Shown here: one piece after another, positions 1 to 6,028 of the stretch | Layout: each line of letters opens with the position of its first letter | Numbering within the stretch: the first letter of the stretch is position 1 | Assembly (NCBI GenBank): GCA_023458915.1 | Contig: JAEWWM010000025.1 | Coordinates: 1 to 9,730 of the forward strand | DNA: 9,730 nt | Origin: Bacillota bacterium | GTDB lineage: Bacteria; Bacillota; Clostridia; Oscillospirales; Acutalibacteraceae | Reading direction: 5' to 3' | The notes under the pieces: generated by a model | Seen by the model: only the letters and a program-made list of their open reading frames with translations | Told to the model about the DNA's origin: nothing | Database searches by the model: none | Made by a program: the position numbers and the translations under genes

Positions 1-577
1 CAAATTGCAGTGCCCAGATTGCATCGTCAGTGTTTCCGGTTTTTTTGTACTTTCGGTAGCTTTGGGAATACCTCTCAGCGTGCTTTTCTATATCTTGAAC
101 AGTCCAGTAAATTACTTTCTGAAACCCGTTTGTAAGCTGAAGCCCTGCCATAAAACCGATAACTTTTTTCTCTGAGCGTTCTTCATCCGGCAGCCATGTT
201 ATGATTGGATCACCGACAAAATCGCGTCCGCAAAATTCACCTTCCCGAACATCTCTTGCGTTTAACGCTTTATATTGCCCTGTGCGTAGTGCAAGCTGAG
301 TATATCCTTTTGTCCCGATTTGAAATGTAGCCGTGGTTTTATATGGCACAGCCCATGCGAATCCCAAATTTGGATCAAATGGCAGATCCATTGATGTGGC
401 TTTCAAAGCACACGCTAATAAACTGTTCCTGTCACAATTTTTAAGACTTTTTGAGCTGCTTGCCAAACTTGTAAGGCTTGTGATAAATTGTCCTATTTTT
501 TCACCTAGAACAGATTCTAAATACTTTCGTGTTTTTTCATTTGAAAGATAAATCGACATTGCTGTTTGTTCTTGCAT
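1..577 (-). CDS. recT: RecT-family single-strand annealing protein (3' end outside window)
   Basis: Phage-type recombinase that binds single-stranded DNA and anneals it to complementary strands, normally working with a partner 5'-3' exonuclease. About 192 codons are visible; the C-terminus lies beyond the left edge (family members are usually about 270-300 residues). The N-terminal half carries the recognisable RecT core: LLACALKATSMDLPFDP, then a FAWAVPY segment, then FQIGTKGYTQLALRTGQY, matching the family pattern of a Leu/Pro-rich helix, a PY strand and a GxKG helix. The ATG at 575-577 is preceded by a strong AAAAGGAGAT site at 584-593. It starts 18 bp after the stop of the upstream nuclease gene, so the two are probably co-transcribed as an exonuclease/annealase pair. 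Seen: the motifs, RBS and spacing. Known: RecT function. Inferred: the prophage setting. Confidence 0.9.
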   Translation of the reverse strand, partial: MQEQTAMSIYLSNEKTRKYLESVLGEKIGQFITSLTSLASSSKSLKNCDRNSLLACALKATSMDLPFDPNLGFAWAVPYKTTATFQIGTKGYTQLALRTGQYKALNARDVREGEFCGRDFVGDPIITWLPDEERSEKKVIGFMAGLQLTNGFQKVIYWTVQDIEKHAERYSQSYRKYKKTGNTDDAIWALQF

Positions 578-595
578 TTTAAAATCTCCTTTTAA

Positions 596-1182
596 TTATT
601 TTTTTGCATCAAAATTGTAAATTTCCAGACAGGATAAAAATATTGGAAAGTTGTCTTTAAGCTCATAAAGTATGTAATTGCCGCCTTCAAAAAGCTGAAG
701 TGCCACTATTTTAGAAACTTTTTTATACTGACTTTCAAAACCTGATTTATACGCGGCTAACTGTACACTCCATGCATTCGGATGAGCTATTTTTGTTGTT
801 TTTAGATCACAAACAATTATGCCTTCTGAAGTTTTATACACTTCGTCCATAGTCATTCCATAAAGAAGTAATTTATGATAGGTTCGCAGCTCTGAATGAA
901 GCAATTTCCAATCTTGGTAGTCTGATCTGAATTTTTGATATGCGTTGATACATCCGGAAATATCACTATCTACACTGTAAAGATTATATTTAGATAAAAA
1001 TTCAATGGCTCTGTGAACTCTTGTTCCTCTGTGAGCTGCGTTTCCTAAAGTTTGCGGATCAACTATGCCGTAAATTTTTTGATAGATAGGTTTTATAATT
1101 TCTGAAACCGAGAGAATAGGTACGTCACCTAAAAATACGAATGCGTATCTTCTTTAAAAGTTAGATCAGCTATGTTTATCAT
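596..1182 (-). pseudogene. RecB/RecE-like PD-(D/E)XK exonuclease, frameshifted near its 5' end
   Basis: Probable double-strand exonuclease partner of the adjacent RecT. The main frame reads ...LSVSEIIKPIY, GNAAHRGTRVHRAIEF, GMTMDEV, IVCDLKTTK, QLAAYKSGF. These are the RecB-type nuclease signatures: RGTxVH, GxxD, DxK and QxxxY, so the catalytic Asp, Asp and Lys are all present. This frame is open from about 1155 to 596 but has no ATG, GTG or TTG until an internal TTG at 904, after the RGTxVH motif. The missing N-terminus lies in another frame: ATG at 1182 reads MINIADLTFKEDTHSYF and hits TAG at 1129-1131. Adding one T to the T5 run (1131-1135) joins the halves into HSYFLGDVPILS, giving a 195-residue protein. 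The ATG overlaps the end of the upstream gene by 17 bp, as in tightly packed phage operons. Real inactivation, sequence error and -1 slippage on T-TTT-TAG are all possible. Confidence 0.8.
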
Positions 1183-1501
1183 CACCATTCTTTTCAGTTT
1201 GTTTTTGGCACCGGGGCACAGAACAATAAATCTTTAAATTCATATAATCAATATTTCGCAGCCATTCGCAATTTGAGCACAAAACAAAAGCAGCTTTATC
1301 TAATTTAGATAAGCCGCTGTATTGATTTTTTTGATTATTAAATTTTATGTTTTTTAAATACTCAACTTTCTTTTTTGAGGATATTTCATTCGGCAATCGC
1401 TGAAGCTCTTTGATACATAAACCGCAAATTTTATTTTTCATATATTTTTTGCTGTACCATTTAAAACAAGTTTTACATTGAACCTCATTTAAAGTTCTCA
1501 A
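1166..1501 (-). CDS. small phage zinc-ribbon protein, unknown function
   Basis: A 111-residue Cys-rich protein with no family I can name. It has paired CxxC knuckles near the N-terminus (CKTC at 9-12, CGLC at 26-29), a basic linker, and a second cluster (CSNC at 74-77, then single Cys at about 92 and 97). This suggests two small zinc-binding modules. The start is a TTG at 1499-1501 with an AGAGATGG-like site just upstream. No in-frame ATG exists before the frame closes. An ATG at 1516-1518 lies one frame away across a T6 run, so one additional T would give an N-terminus MKEMVFLRTL; the start is therefore uncertain. Its 3' end overlaps the start of the nuclease gene. Position inside the recombination operon suggests a phage accessory role, but nothing more specific can be claimed. 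Confidence 0.65.
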   Translation of the reverse strand: MRTLNEVQCKTCFKWYSKKYMKNKICGLCIKELQRLPNEISSKKKVEYLKNIKFNNQKNQYSGLSKLDKAAFVLCSNCEWLRNIDYMNLKIYCSVPRCQKQTEKNGDDKHS

Positions 1502-1521
1502 AAAACCATCTCTTTCATTAA

Positions 1522-1707
1522 TTAATCACTTGTCGCAAATTTTCTAAAGTTATCTTTTAAGCAATTCTCACAGTAAACTTCATTTTCAATTTTGTAGTAT
1601 GAATCTCCTTCATAAATTCCCCCATAGCAATAATCACAGCTAAAAACTGCATTTGCTTTATAATCCGGAGGTTCTAGGTACTCCCTGTCATCTATACTTT
1701 CTAACAT
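1522..1707 (-). CDS. small CxxC zinc-finger protein, phage-type
   Basis: A 61-residue protein with two CxxC knuckles: CDYC at about 24-27 and CENC at about 46-49, separated by the acidic/aromatic stretch YEGDSYYKIENEVY. A treble-clef-like 'YYxIxxxVYCxxC' pattern of this sort is common in small phage proteins of Firmicutes that precede recombination genes. The function is unknown. The ATG at 1705-1707 has a clear GGGAGAAG ribosome site. Its first 20 bases overlap the end of the membrane peptide gene upstream, and a 20 bp gap separates its stop from the next start. Seen: motifs, RBS, overlap. Inferred: zinc binding and phage origin. Confidence 0.75.
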   Translation of the reverse strand: MLESIDDREYLEPPDYKANAVFSCDYCYGGIYEGDSYYKIENEVYCENCLKDNFRKFATSD

Positions 1708-1852
1708 AATTCTTCTCCCTGATAGTAAGTGGTTTACCGTTTATTATTTTAAATATTAGAAGTATCCGTTTTTCTAGCTTTTCTTTTTCTAAAATGATAA
1801 CAAACTGATTAAATAATAAAAACGTAAGGATAATTAAAAACAATATCTTCAT
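1688..1852 (-). CDS. 54-residue single-pass membrane peptide at the head of the phage operon
   Basis: A short gene supported by one of the best ribosome binding sites in the window (AAAGGAGG, 1860-1867) eight bases before ATG 1850-1852. The product starts MKILFLIILTFLLFNQFVII, a hydrophobic helix right at the N-terminus with no obvious signal-peptidase site. A highly charged tail follows (LEKEKLEKR..., then NGKPLTIREKNYVRKYR), so it is probably a membrane-anchored peptide with a cytoplasmic basic tail. The stop (1688-1690) lies 20 bases inside the following zinc-finger gene, typical of translational coupling. No family is recognised. It could be a superinfection-exclusion, toxin-like or regulatory peptide, but the sequence does not decide this. 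Confidence 0.6.
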   Translation of the reverse strand: MKILFLIILTFLLFNQFVIILEKEKLEKRILLIFKIINGKPLTIREKNYVRKYR

Positions 1853-1894
1853 TTAGAAACCTCCTTTGAGTTTTAGATTTATTTTTAGATATAA

Positions 1895-1926
1895 AAAGTA
1901 CTGCTTCATTTTTAAAGCAGTACTTT
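1895..1926 (-). terminator. Rho-independent terminator, minus strand
   Basis: A perfect 12-bp stem (AAAGTACTGCTT / AAGCAGTACTTT) closes an 8-base loop. Read on the minus strand the stem is followed by TTTAT, giving a T5 run; on the plus strand the tail is ATTAATTTTT, weaker. It starts one base after the stop of the possible integrase remnant (1928) and lies about 30 bp upstream of the ribosome site of the phage operon. It therefore separates that operon from whatever enters from the right on the minus strand. If the operon promoter lies upstream of it, the hairpin would act as a leader attenuator instead. Confidence 0.7.
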
Positions 1927-1927
1927 A

Positions 1928-2029
1928 TTAATTTTTGTATTGGTATGTTGTCTGTATTATATTATTTTTATAAGTCCCAAAAAAAGTCCCAAAAATTTCA
2001 AAATTTTTGCATAAGTAATTGCCTATATT
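1928..2029 (-). pseudogene. possible tyrosine-integrase C-terminal remnant
   Basis: On the minus strand a frame opens after a TAA at 2030-2032 and reads ...YLCKNFEIFGTFFGTYK, then about 15 residues to TAA at 1928-1930. The tandem GT-FF-GT pattern resembles the extreme C-termini of many Firmicute phage tyrosine integrases, as I recall them. The stop sits directly against a minus-strand terminator, as at a true gene end. An integrase 3' end about 100 bp from a tRNA-derived attachment-like sequence would be in the expected place. There is no integrase body: no catalytic R-HxxR-Y residues can be read between here and the tRNA fragment. It would therefore be a deletion remnant, or chance. The evidence is a short motif plus position only. 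Confidence 0.3.
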
Positions 2030-2090
2030 TTATTACCTAGCCATTGAACCATGTCGCAAAAATTGCATATTTAAGCGGTTTTATTAATAC

Positions 2091-2120
2091 TTGATAGTTT
2101 TAAATCGTTTGTGTTAGAAT
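2091..2120 (+). promoter_or_regulatory. sigma-70 type promoter preceding the tRNA-Arg half (copy 1)
   Basis: TTGATA (2091-2096), an 18-base spacer and TAGAAT (2115-2120). The same layout, with TTGACA, an 18-base spacer and an identical TAGAAT, is repeated at 4406-4435, and the 11 bases after the -10 box are identical too. Transcription would start at about 2127-2130, right at the truncated tRNA, and could read on into the acetyltransferase gene. The match is good but not perfect; its conservation between the two copies is the stronger argument. Confidence 0.5.
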
Positions 2121-2128
2121 ATACTTAT

Positions 2129-2178
2129 ACAGATTCCGATTCTGAAGGTCGGGGGTTCGAATCCCTCCGGGCGGGCCA
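2129..2178 (+). pseudogene. 3' half of tRNA-Arg(CCG): probable attachment-site core or truncated tRNA
   Basis: Reads as a tRNA from the anticodon arm to the encoded CCA. Anticodon stem 2130-2133/2141-2144 (CAGA/TCTG), loop TTCCGAT with CCG at 2136-2138, a 5-base variable region, T stem GGGGG (2151-2155) and CCCTC (2163-2167) around TTCGAAT, acceptor 3' strand 2168-2174, and CCA 2176-2178. The D arm and the 5' acceptor strand are absent; a promoter-like sequence lies there instead, so this is not a functional tRNA. Tyrosine integrases commonly recombine in the 3' half of tRNA genes and leave exactly such a fragment at the distal end. On this strand that would put the element to the left, where the recT operon is. 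The 5' neighbour and the second copy at 4444-4491 complicate that simple picture. Confidence 0.75.
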
Positions 2179-2292
2179 TTAAAAATCTCTTTGTAACGAT
2201 GTTTTAGCTGCTTTTGCATTTAGCAGATACACTATATTATATCGGTATATATTCACCATGATTTTAAGGTGTCGAGCAATAAATAAATTGAC

Positions 2293-2889
2293 GTGAAAGT
2301 GGTAAATGGAGTGCCAGAAAAAATAAAGTACCTGATTTTAGTAAAGCCAACTGAAGAACTTGCCGATGAAATTCGTGCTTGTCGTGATGAGTTTTTCGCA
2401 GCACGTCCTGAAGAAACCGAGTATTTAGGACTTGAAGGAGCAGGATTACTTTGGCAATTTGAAAATCCGCTTGATTGGATAGATCATTCTAAGCTTTGCG
2501 AAGATAAAGAAACGCTCCCAGATAAAGATTTAGTAACTGCAACGCAATACACCTTTGTTCGTAAAGCTGATAAAAAGATTGTCGGTCTAATTCAGTTTCG
2601 TCATTATTTCAACGATTTTCTTGAAAAATTTGGCGGGCATATCGGGTACTGTGTTCGCCCAAGTGAGCGTAGAAAAGGATATGCAACGCTTATGCTTTCG
2701 GAATGTTTGAAAGAAATAAAGAAACGTAGTAAACTCGAAAAAGTATTGCTAACGTGTAAAACCATAAATAAAGCGAGCCGTAAAACGATTATTGCTAATG
2801 GCGGAATCTACGAAAATACAGTATTTTGTGAAGTTGACGGTTGCAATTTAGAAAGATATTGGATTGAAGTAAGAAATGAAAATAAATGA
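2293..2889 (+). CDS. GNAT-family N-acetyltransferase
   Basis: Transfers an acetyl group from acetyl-CoA to an unidentified amine acceptor, probably in the cytoplasm. The 198-residue protein has the GNAT core in the right order: a strand entering the fold (KADKKIVGLIQFRHY), the acetyl-CoA loop GYCVRPSERRKGYATLML (the RRKGYA part fits the Q/RxxGxG/A signature), and a late NKASRKTIIANGG helix typical of GNAT motif B. Start codon choice is weak: GTG at 2293, 2299 and 2311 are in frame and none has a clear Shine-Dalgarno site; similarity to the family begins around LILVKPTEE. Its stop overlaps the next gene by 14 bp. Arg codons are mostly CGT (8 CGT and 1 CGC of 12), whereas neighbouring genes use AGA freely, which hints at transfer. 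The substrate cannot be told from sequence. Confidence 0.85.
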   Translation: MKVVNGVPEKIKYLILVKPTEELADEIRACRDEFFAARPEETEYLGLEGAGLLWQFENPLDWIDHSKLCEDKETLPDKDLVTATQYTFVRKADKKIVGLIQFRHYFNDFLEKFGGHIGYCVRPSERRKGYATLMLSECLKEIKKRSKLEKVLLTCKTINKASRKTIIANGGIYENTVFCEVDGCNLERYWIEVRNENK

Positions 2890-3226
2890 AAAGTTTTGGA
2901 ATCATCTTCAAATTTTAGTTGACGAATCGAAAATAATAATTGACAGACCGAAAGGGTCACTCCATCCGAAATTTACTGAAGTGATTTACGAAGTTGATTA
3001 TGGATATCTTAAAAACACCACTTCCATGGATGGCCAGGGAATAGACGTTTTTGTTGGTACTGACAATAATCAAAAGGTTAATGGAATCGCAGTTACAGTT
3101 GATTTATTTAAAAGAGATAGCGAAATTAAAATTTTGATCGGTTGCACCGAAGATGAAAAATTTAAAATTCAAAATCACATAACAAAACACGATAGTTTGC
3201 AAGGAATTATTATCGGCAAGGAGTGA
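2876..3226 (+). CDS. small inorganic-pyrophosphatase-like protein
   Basis: A 116-residue protein resembling the short 'inorganic pyrophosphatase' proteins annotated in many Firmicutes. IDRPKGSLHPKF is followed by YEVDYGYLKNTTSMDGQGIDVFVG, which corresponds to the family I strand GYI..T...DGDPLDVLV with its metal-binding Asp residues (here DGQGID). DLFKRDSEIKILIGCTEDE follows. It is shorter than classical family I enzymes (about 170-180 residues), so diphosphate hydrolysis is plausible but unproven. The ATG lies within the end of the acetyltransferase gene (14 bp overlap), so the pair is translationally coupled. The purine-rich coding sequence before the ATG can serve as RBS. Its end abuts an antisense UPF0178 remnant. 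Confidence 0.75.
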   Translation: MKINEKFWNHLQILVDESKIIIDRPKGSLHPKFTEVIYEVDYGYLKNTTSMDGQGIDVFVGTDNNQKVNGIAVTVDLFKRDSEIKILIGCTEDEKFKIQNHITKHDSLQGIIIGKE

Positions 3227-3310
3227 AACATAAGCAAAGTCCGTACTGCCCTGATCCCTTAGAAACATATTCACAACCGGGTAGCCATCTGCATCTACTA
3301 ATATTTTCAT
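3227..3310 (-). pseudogene. N-terminal remnant of a UPF0178 (YaiI/YqxD) family protein
   Basis: The minus strand from ATG 3308-3310 reads MKILVDADGYPVVNMFLRD. This matches the invariant beginning of UPF0178 proteins (MxIxVDADACPV), a PIN-like family of unknown function with an Asp-rich N-terminal strand. The usual CP has become YP. After about 20 residues the likeness stops, and the frame runs on antisense through the pyrophosphatase-like gene. The ribosome site (TAGGAATG, about 3315-3322) is still recognisable. I read it as the 5' stub of a once complete gene (about 150 residues) whose remainder was lost when the GNAT/pyrophosphatase pair arrived or the region was rearranged. The exact breakpoint is uncertain. 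Confidence 0.5.
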
Positions 3311-3378
3311 AAAACATTCCTATCATGTGGCATAATATAGAATAAAAATTAATATACGTTCTCCACTTTTAAAAAAGT

Positions 3379-3406
3379 TTGATTAATGGTAAAATATTTA
3401 TATAAA
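3379..3406 (+). promoter_or_regulatory. candidate promoter for degV
   Basis: TTGATT (3379-3384), a 16-base spacer and TATAAA (3401-3406), about 80 bp before the degV start, in the AT-rich gap between the divergent UPF0178 stub and degV. Weak hexamer matches in very AT-rich DNA make this tentative. Confidence 0.35.
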
Positions 3407-3485
3407 TTTTTGGAATCAGCATCTGTTATATATACAATTTTTCTTTTTATTAAATTAAAAGGAAAAGCAGAAGGGACATTATTAA

Positions 3486-4319
3486 ATGAGATATAAAATT
3501 ATTGCAGACAGTTGTTGTGATATGACTGATGAACTTAAAAAGAGACTTGAAGTTATATCTATACCTTTAAATATAACATTAGGCAAAAAAAATTTCATTG
3601 ACGACGAATCGCTTGATTTGCCGCTTTTTATGGAAGAAATGGAAAAATGCGAAAGCAGGATTAGTACAGCTGCGCCTTCGCCTATAGCATATAAAGAGGC
3701 TTTTGAAGGTAATCATAATTCTTTTGCTGTAACTTTATCCGGAAATCTTTCTAGCTCAAATAACAGTGCTCACATCGGCAAAGACATGATGGAACCCGAA
3801 GATAAGAAAAAAGTACATATTTTTGATTCTAAAAGCGCTTCTGCAGGTGAAATTTTAATAGCTTTAAAAACACGGCAGCTTATAGATGAAGGTGTTGAAA
3901 GGTTAAACGTAATTGAACGCATTGAAAGTTTTATAAAAAGCATGAAAACGTTTTTTGTGCTTGATAATATAAATAATCTTGTAAAAAGCGGTAGACTTAA
4001 CAAAACAGTTGGAAAAATTGTATCAGTTTTCAATATCAAACCTTTAATGGGTTCAGATGGTGATGGAAATATTGCTTTCTTTTCTTATGCATGTGGTGAA
4101 AAACAAATTATTAAAAAACTATCCGACACAATCATGAAAAGCGGCAAAAATACGGATGGCGAAAAAATTGTTATCTCGCACTGCGAAAATCTTTCTTTGG
4201 CACAAAAATTAATGGAAACTATTAAAAACAGATACAACTTCGGAGAAATATTAATTGTACCGACGAGAGCGATAAGTTCCGTATATGCTAACCGCAAGGG
4301 CATTGTGATGGCTTTTTAA
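3486..4319 (+). CDS. DegV-family fatty-acid-binding protein
   Basis: A 277-residue two-domain protein of the DegV (FakB-like) family, which binds a single fatty acid and in Gram-positives can present it to a fatty acid kinase. Visible features: the N-terminal IIADSCCDMTDELKK strand-helix with the DSxxD motif, STAAPSP (the usual STSQPS position), a SGNLSSSNNSA loop corresponding to the SGTxxSA lipid-head loop, and DSKSASAGE. The second domain carries the FVLDNINNLVKSGRL element (family: LxxLxxGGRI) and the end R-SSVYANRKGIVMAF, close to the usual 'GPGxxGxxx' tail but altered. Length is normal. ATG 3486 has AGAAGGGA at 3469-3476. The gene stands alone between the UPF0178 remnant and the murE leader, so no pathway can be inferred from neighbours. 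Confidence 0.88.
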   Translation: MRYKIIADSCCDMTDELKKRLEVISIPLNITLGKKNFIDDESLDLPLFMEEMEKCESRISTAAPSPIAYKEAFEGNHNSFAVTLSGNLSSSNNSAHIGKDMMEPEDKKKVHIFDSKSASAGEILIALKTRQLIDEGVERLNVIERIESFIKSMKTFFVLDNINNLVKSGRLNKTVGKIVSVFNIKPLMGSDGDGNIAFFSYACGEKQIIKKLSDTIMKSGKNTDGEKIVISHCENLSLAQKLMETIKNRYNFGEILIVPTRAISSVYANRKGIVMAF

Positions 4320-4405
4320 ACAGTAACTATATTATTTTGATAAAAATATTTTAATCAACTAAAAAATTACTTTAAACCTTAGAAAATAAACGATCTAAAT
4401 CGCTT

Positions 4406-4435
4406 TTGACAATTTTATACATTAAGTTATAGAAT
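4406..4435 (+). promoter_or_regulatory. promoter of the murE-murF operon (copy 2 of the promoter/half-tRNA unit)
   Basis: A perfect -35 TTGACA (4406-4411), an 18-base spacer and -10 TAGAAT (4430-4435). The predicted start at about 4442-4445 is some 80 bases upstream of murE with no other gene between, so this most likely drives murE-murF. The -10 box and the following 11 bases (TAGAATATACTTATACA, 17 in all) are identical to the copy at 2115-2131. Confidence 0.6.
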
Positions 4436-4443
4436 ATACTTAT

Positions 4444-4491
4444 ACACTCTGATTTTAAAGGTTGAGGGTTCAAATTTCTCCAGGCGGATCA
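4444..4491 (+). pseudogene. decayed second copy of the tRNA-Arg 3' half in the murE leader
   Basis: Aligns without gaps over 43 bases (4449-4491) to the tRNA half at 2136-2178, with 32 identities. All 11 differences are transitions in which this copy has T for C or A for G. The T arm is still visible as GAGGG-TTCAAAT-TTCTC, but two of its G-C pairs are now G-T, and CCA has become TCA. The 5' flank differs from copy 1 by a 2-base indel in the anticodon stem. It is no longer a tRNA. It would form part of the 5' untranslated leader of murE if the promoter just upstream is used. Confidence 0.65.
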
Positions 4492-4521
4492 AATAATTTT
4501 GGATTCCGAGAGGAATAGATT

Positions 4522-6000
4522 ATGAAACTGGATTCTATTATTAAAAATCTTAAAATAAATAAAATAATCGGGACTACAGATCTTGAAATTTCAGACATAG
4601 TTTATGATTCGCGTAAAGTCACTAAAAACAATGTTTTCGTATGTTTGGAAGGCTGCGAAGTTAATGGTCATGATTTTATAGATGAAGCTATTAAAAACGG
4701 CGCTACTGCTATAGTTACTCAAAAAAAACTTCGGAATATCCCAGGTGTTACTTTGATATTTACTGATGATACCCGAACATTTCTTGCAAGAATATCCACA
4801 AATTTTTTTAATCATCCCGCAAAAAAACTGACTTTAATAGGAATAACGGGGACTAAAGGCAAAACCACGACGTCATTTATGATAAAATCTATACTTGAAA
4901 GCGCAAATATTAAAACCGGACTTATCGGGACTATTGGCGTAATCATAGGCGACAACATAACAAAACTTAGCAACACAACGCCGGAATCTTATGAAATTCA
5001 AAAATATTTAAATAAAATGGTCAAACGTGGATGCCAATATGCTGTGATTGAAGCTTCTTCCATAGGGCTTAAAACGCACCGTTTGGATGGTTTTGATTTT
5101 GATTACGGTGTTTTTACAAATTTTTCCCATGATCATATTGGTGAAAATGAACATGAAAGCATGGAAGAATACCTTGAATGCAAGAATATGCTTTTTAAAA
5201 AATGCAAAATCGGTTTTGTAAACATGGATGATAGTAATTACAAAGAAATAATAAAAAATCACACATGTAAAATAAAAACTTTGGGAATTAACAATTCTGA
5301 CGCGAATTATACTGCAAGAAATATAAATTTATCCAGTGAAAATAGTAATATTGGGATAAAATTTAATTTTTGCGGTGAGCTAAAGATTAAAGATGTTTTT
5401 ATATCAATTCCGGGCAAATTTAATGTATATAATGCTTTAGCGGCAGCATCGGTCTGTAATTTTATCGGTATTTCTGAAGAAAATATAAAAAAAGGATTGG
5501 GACTTGCCAAAGTTAAAGGCAGGGTAGAACTTGTAAAAATTTCCAAAAATTATTCTTTATTTATAGATTACGCGCACAATGCGGTGAGTATGGAAAATAT
5601 TTTAACAACGCTTAAAGAATATAATCCATCAAGACTTATAACTTTGTTTGGTGCAGGTGGCAATAGACCAAAAATTAGAAGGTATGAAATGGGGGAAGTT
5701 TCTGGAAAACTTTCGAATTTATCGATTATAACAAGCGATAATCCGCGGTTTGAAAATCCGATGGATATAATTGAAGACATAAAAAAAGGCATAAACAAAA
5801 CTTCCGGAAAATATATTGTAATACCTGACCGCACAAAGGCAATAGAATACTGCATCAAAAATGCAAAAAAAGGGGATATAATTGTTCTTGCAGGTAAAGG
5901 CCATGAAGATTACCAGGAAATTAATGGAGTTAAGTATCCTATGGATGAGCGAGCTATAGTTTCTGACATGATTAAACGTTTAGAATTAAAAGTAAATTAA
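4522..6000 (+). CDS. murE: UDP-MurNAc-L-Ala-D-Glu:meso-diaminopimelate ligase
   Basis: Cytoplasmic ATP-dependent ligase that adds the third stem-peptide residue to UDP-MurNAc-L-Ala-D-Glu. At 492 residues it has normal MurE length and all three Mur domains. These are an N-terminal UDP-binding domain (DSRKV..NVFVCLEG..NGHDF, about 29-52), an ATPase core with P-loop GITGTKGKTTT (107-117), TTPE (152-155) and CKNMLF with the likely carbamylated Lys221, and a C-terminal domain with DYAHN (349-353). DNPR (406-409) is the motif that selects meso-diaminopimelate rather than lysine. The end GKGHEDYQEINGVKYPMDER is typical. ATG 4522 has AGAGGAA at 4509-4515. murF follows after 28 bp, so the two form an operon, probably from the TTGACA promoter at 4406. 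The leader contains a decayed tRNA half, which is unusual. Confidence 0.96.
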   Translation: MKLDSIIKNLKINKIIGTTDLEISDIVYDSRKVTKNNVFVCLEGCEVNGHDFIDEAIKNGATAIVTQKKLRNIPGVTLIFTDDTRTFLARISTNFFNHPAKKLTLIGITGTKGKTTTSFMIKSILESANIKTGLIGTIGVIIGDNITKLSNTTPESYEIQKYLNKMVKRGCQYAVIEASSIGLKTHRLDGFDFDYGVFTNFSHDHIGENEHESMEEYLECKNMLFKKCKIGFVNMDDSNYKEIIKNHTCKIKTLGINNSDANYTARNINLSSENSNIGIKFNFCGELKIKDVFISIPGKFNVYNALAAASVCNFIGISEENIKKGLGLAKVKGRVELVKISKNYSLFIDYAHNAVSMENILTTLKEYNPSRLITLFGAGGNRPKIRRYEMGEVSGKLSNLSIITSDNPRFENPMDIIEDIKKGINKTSGKYIVIPDRTKAIEYCIKNAKKGDIIVLAGKGHEDYQEINGVKYPMDERAIVSDMIKRLELKVN

Positions 6001-6028
6001 AGTTCGCAAAAATTAAGAGAGGTTAATT

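Noticed and set aside
596..904. The nuclease as a genuine 102-residue protein starting at TTG 904
   Set aside because: The same frame continues upstream to about 1155 with the conserved RGTxVH and LSVSEI segments, and no ribosome site precedes 904, so this is an internal codon.
1971..1996. AAGTCCC-A-run direct repeats as a regulatory or attachment repeat
   Set aside because: The two units encode the GT-FF-GT residues of the possible integrase tail on the minus strand and are too short to claim independently.
2060..2178. A complete functional tRNA-Arg at this position
   Set aside because: Only the anticodon arm to CCA is present. No D arm or 5' acceptor strand complementary to CGGGCGG lies upstream; promoter-like AT-rich sequence occupies that place.
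3104..3310. A 68-residue minus-strand gene
   Set aside because: Only the first 20 or so residues look like UPF0178; the rest is antisense to the pyrophosphatase-like gene. Annotated as a short remnant instead.
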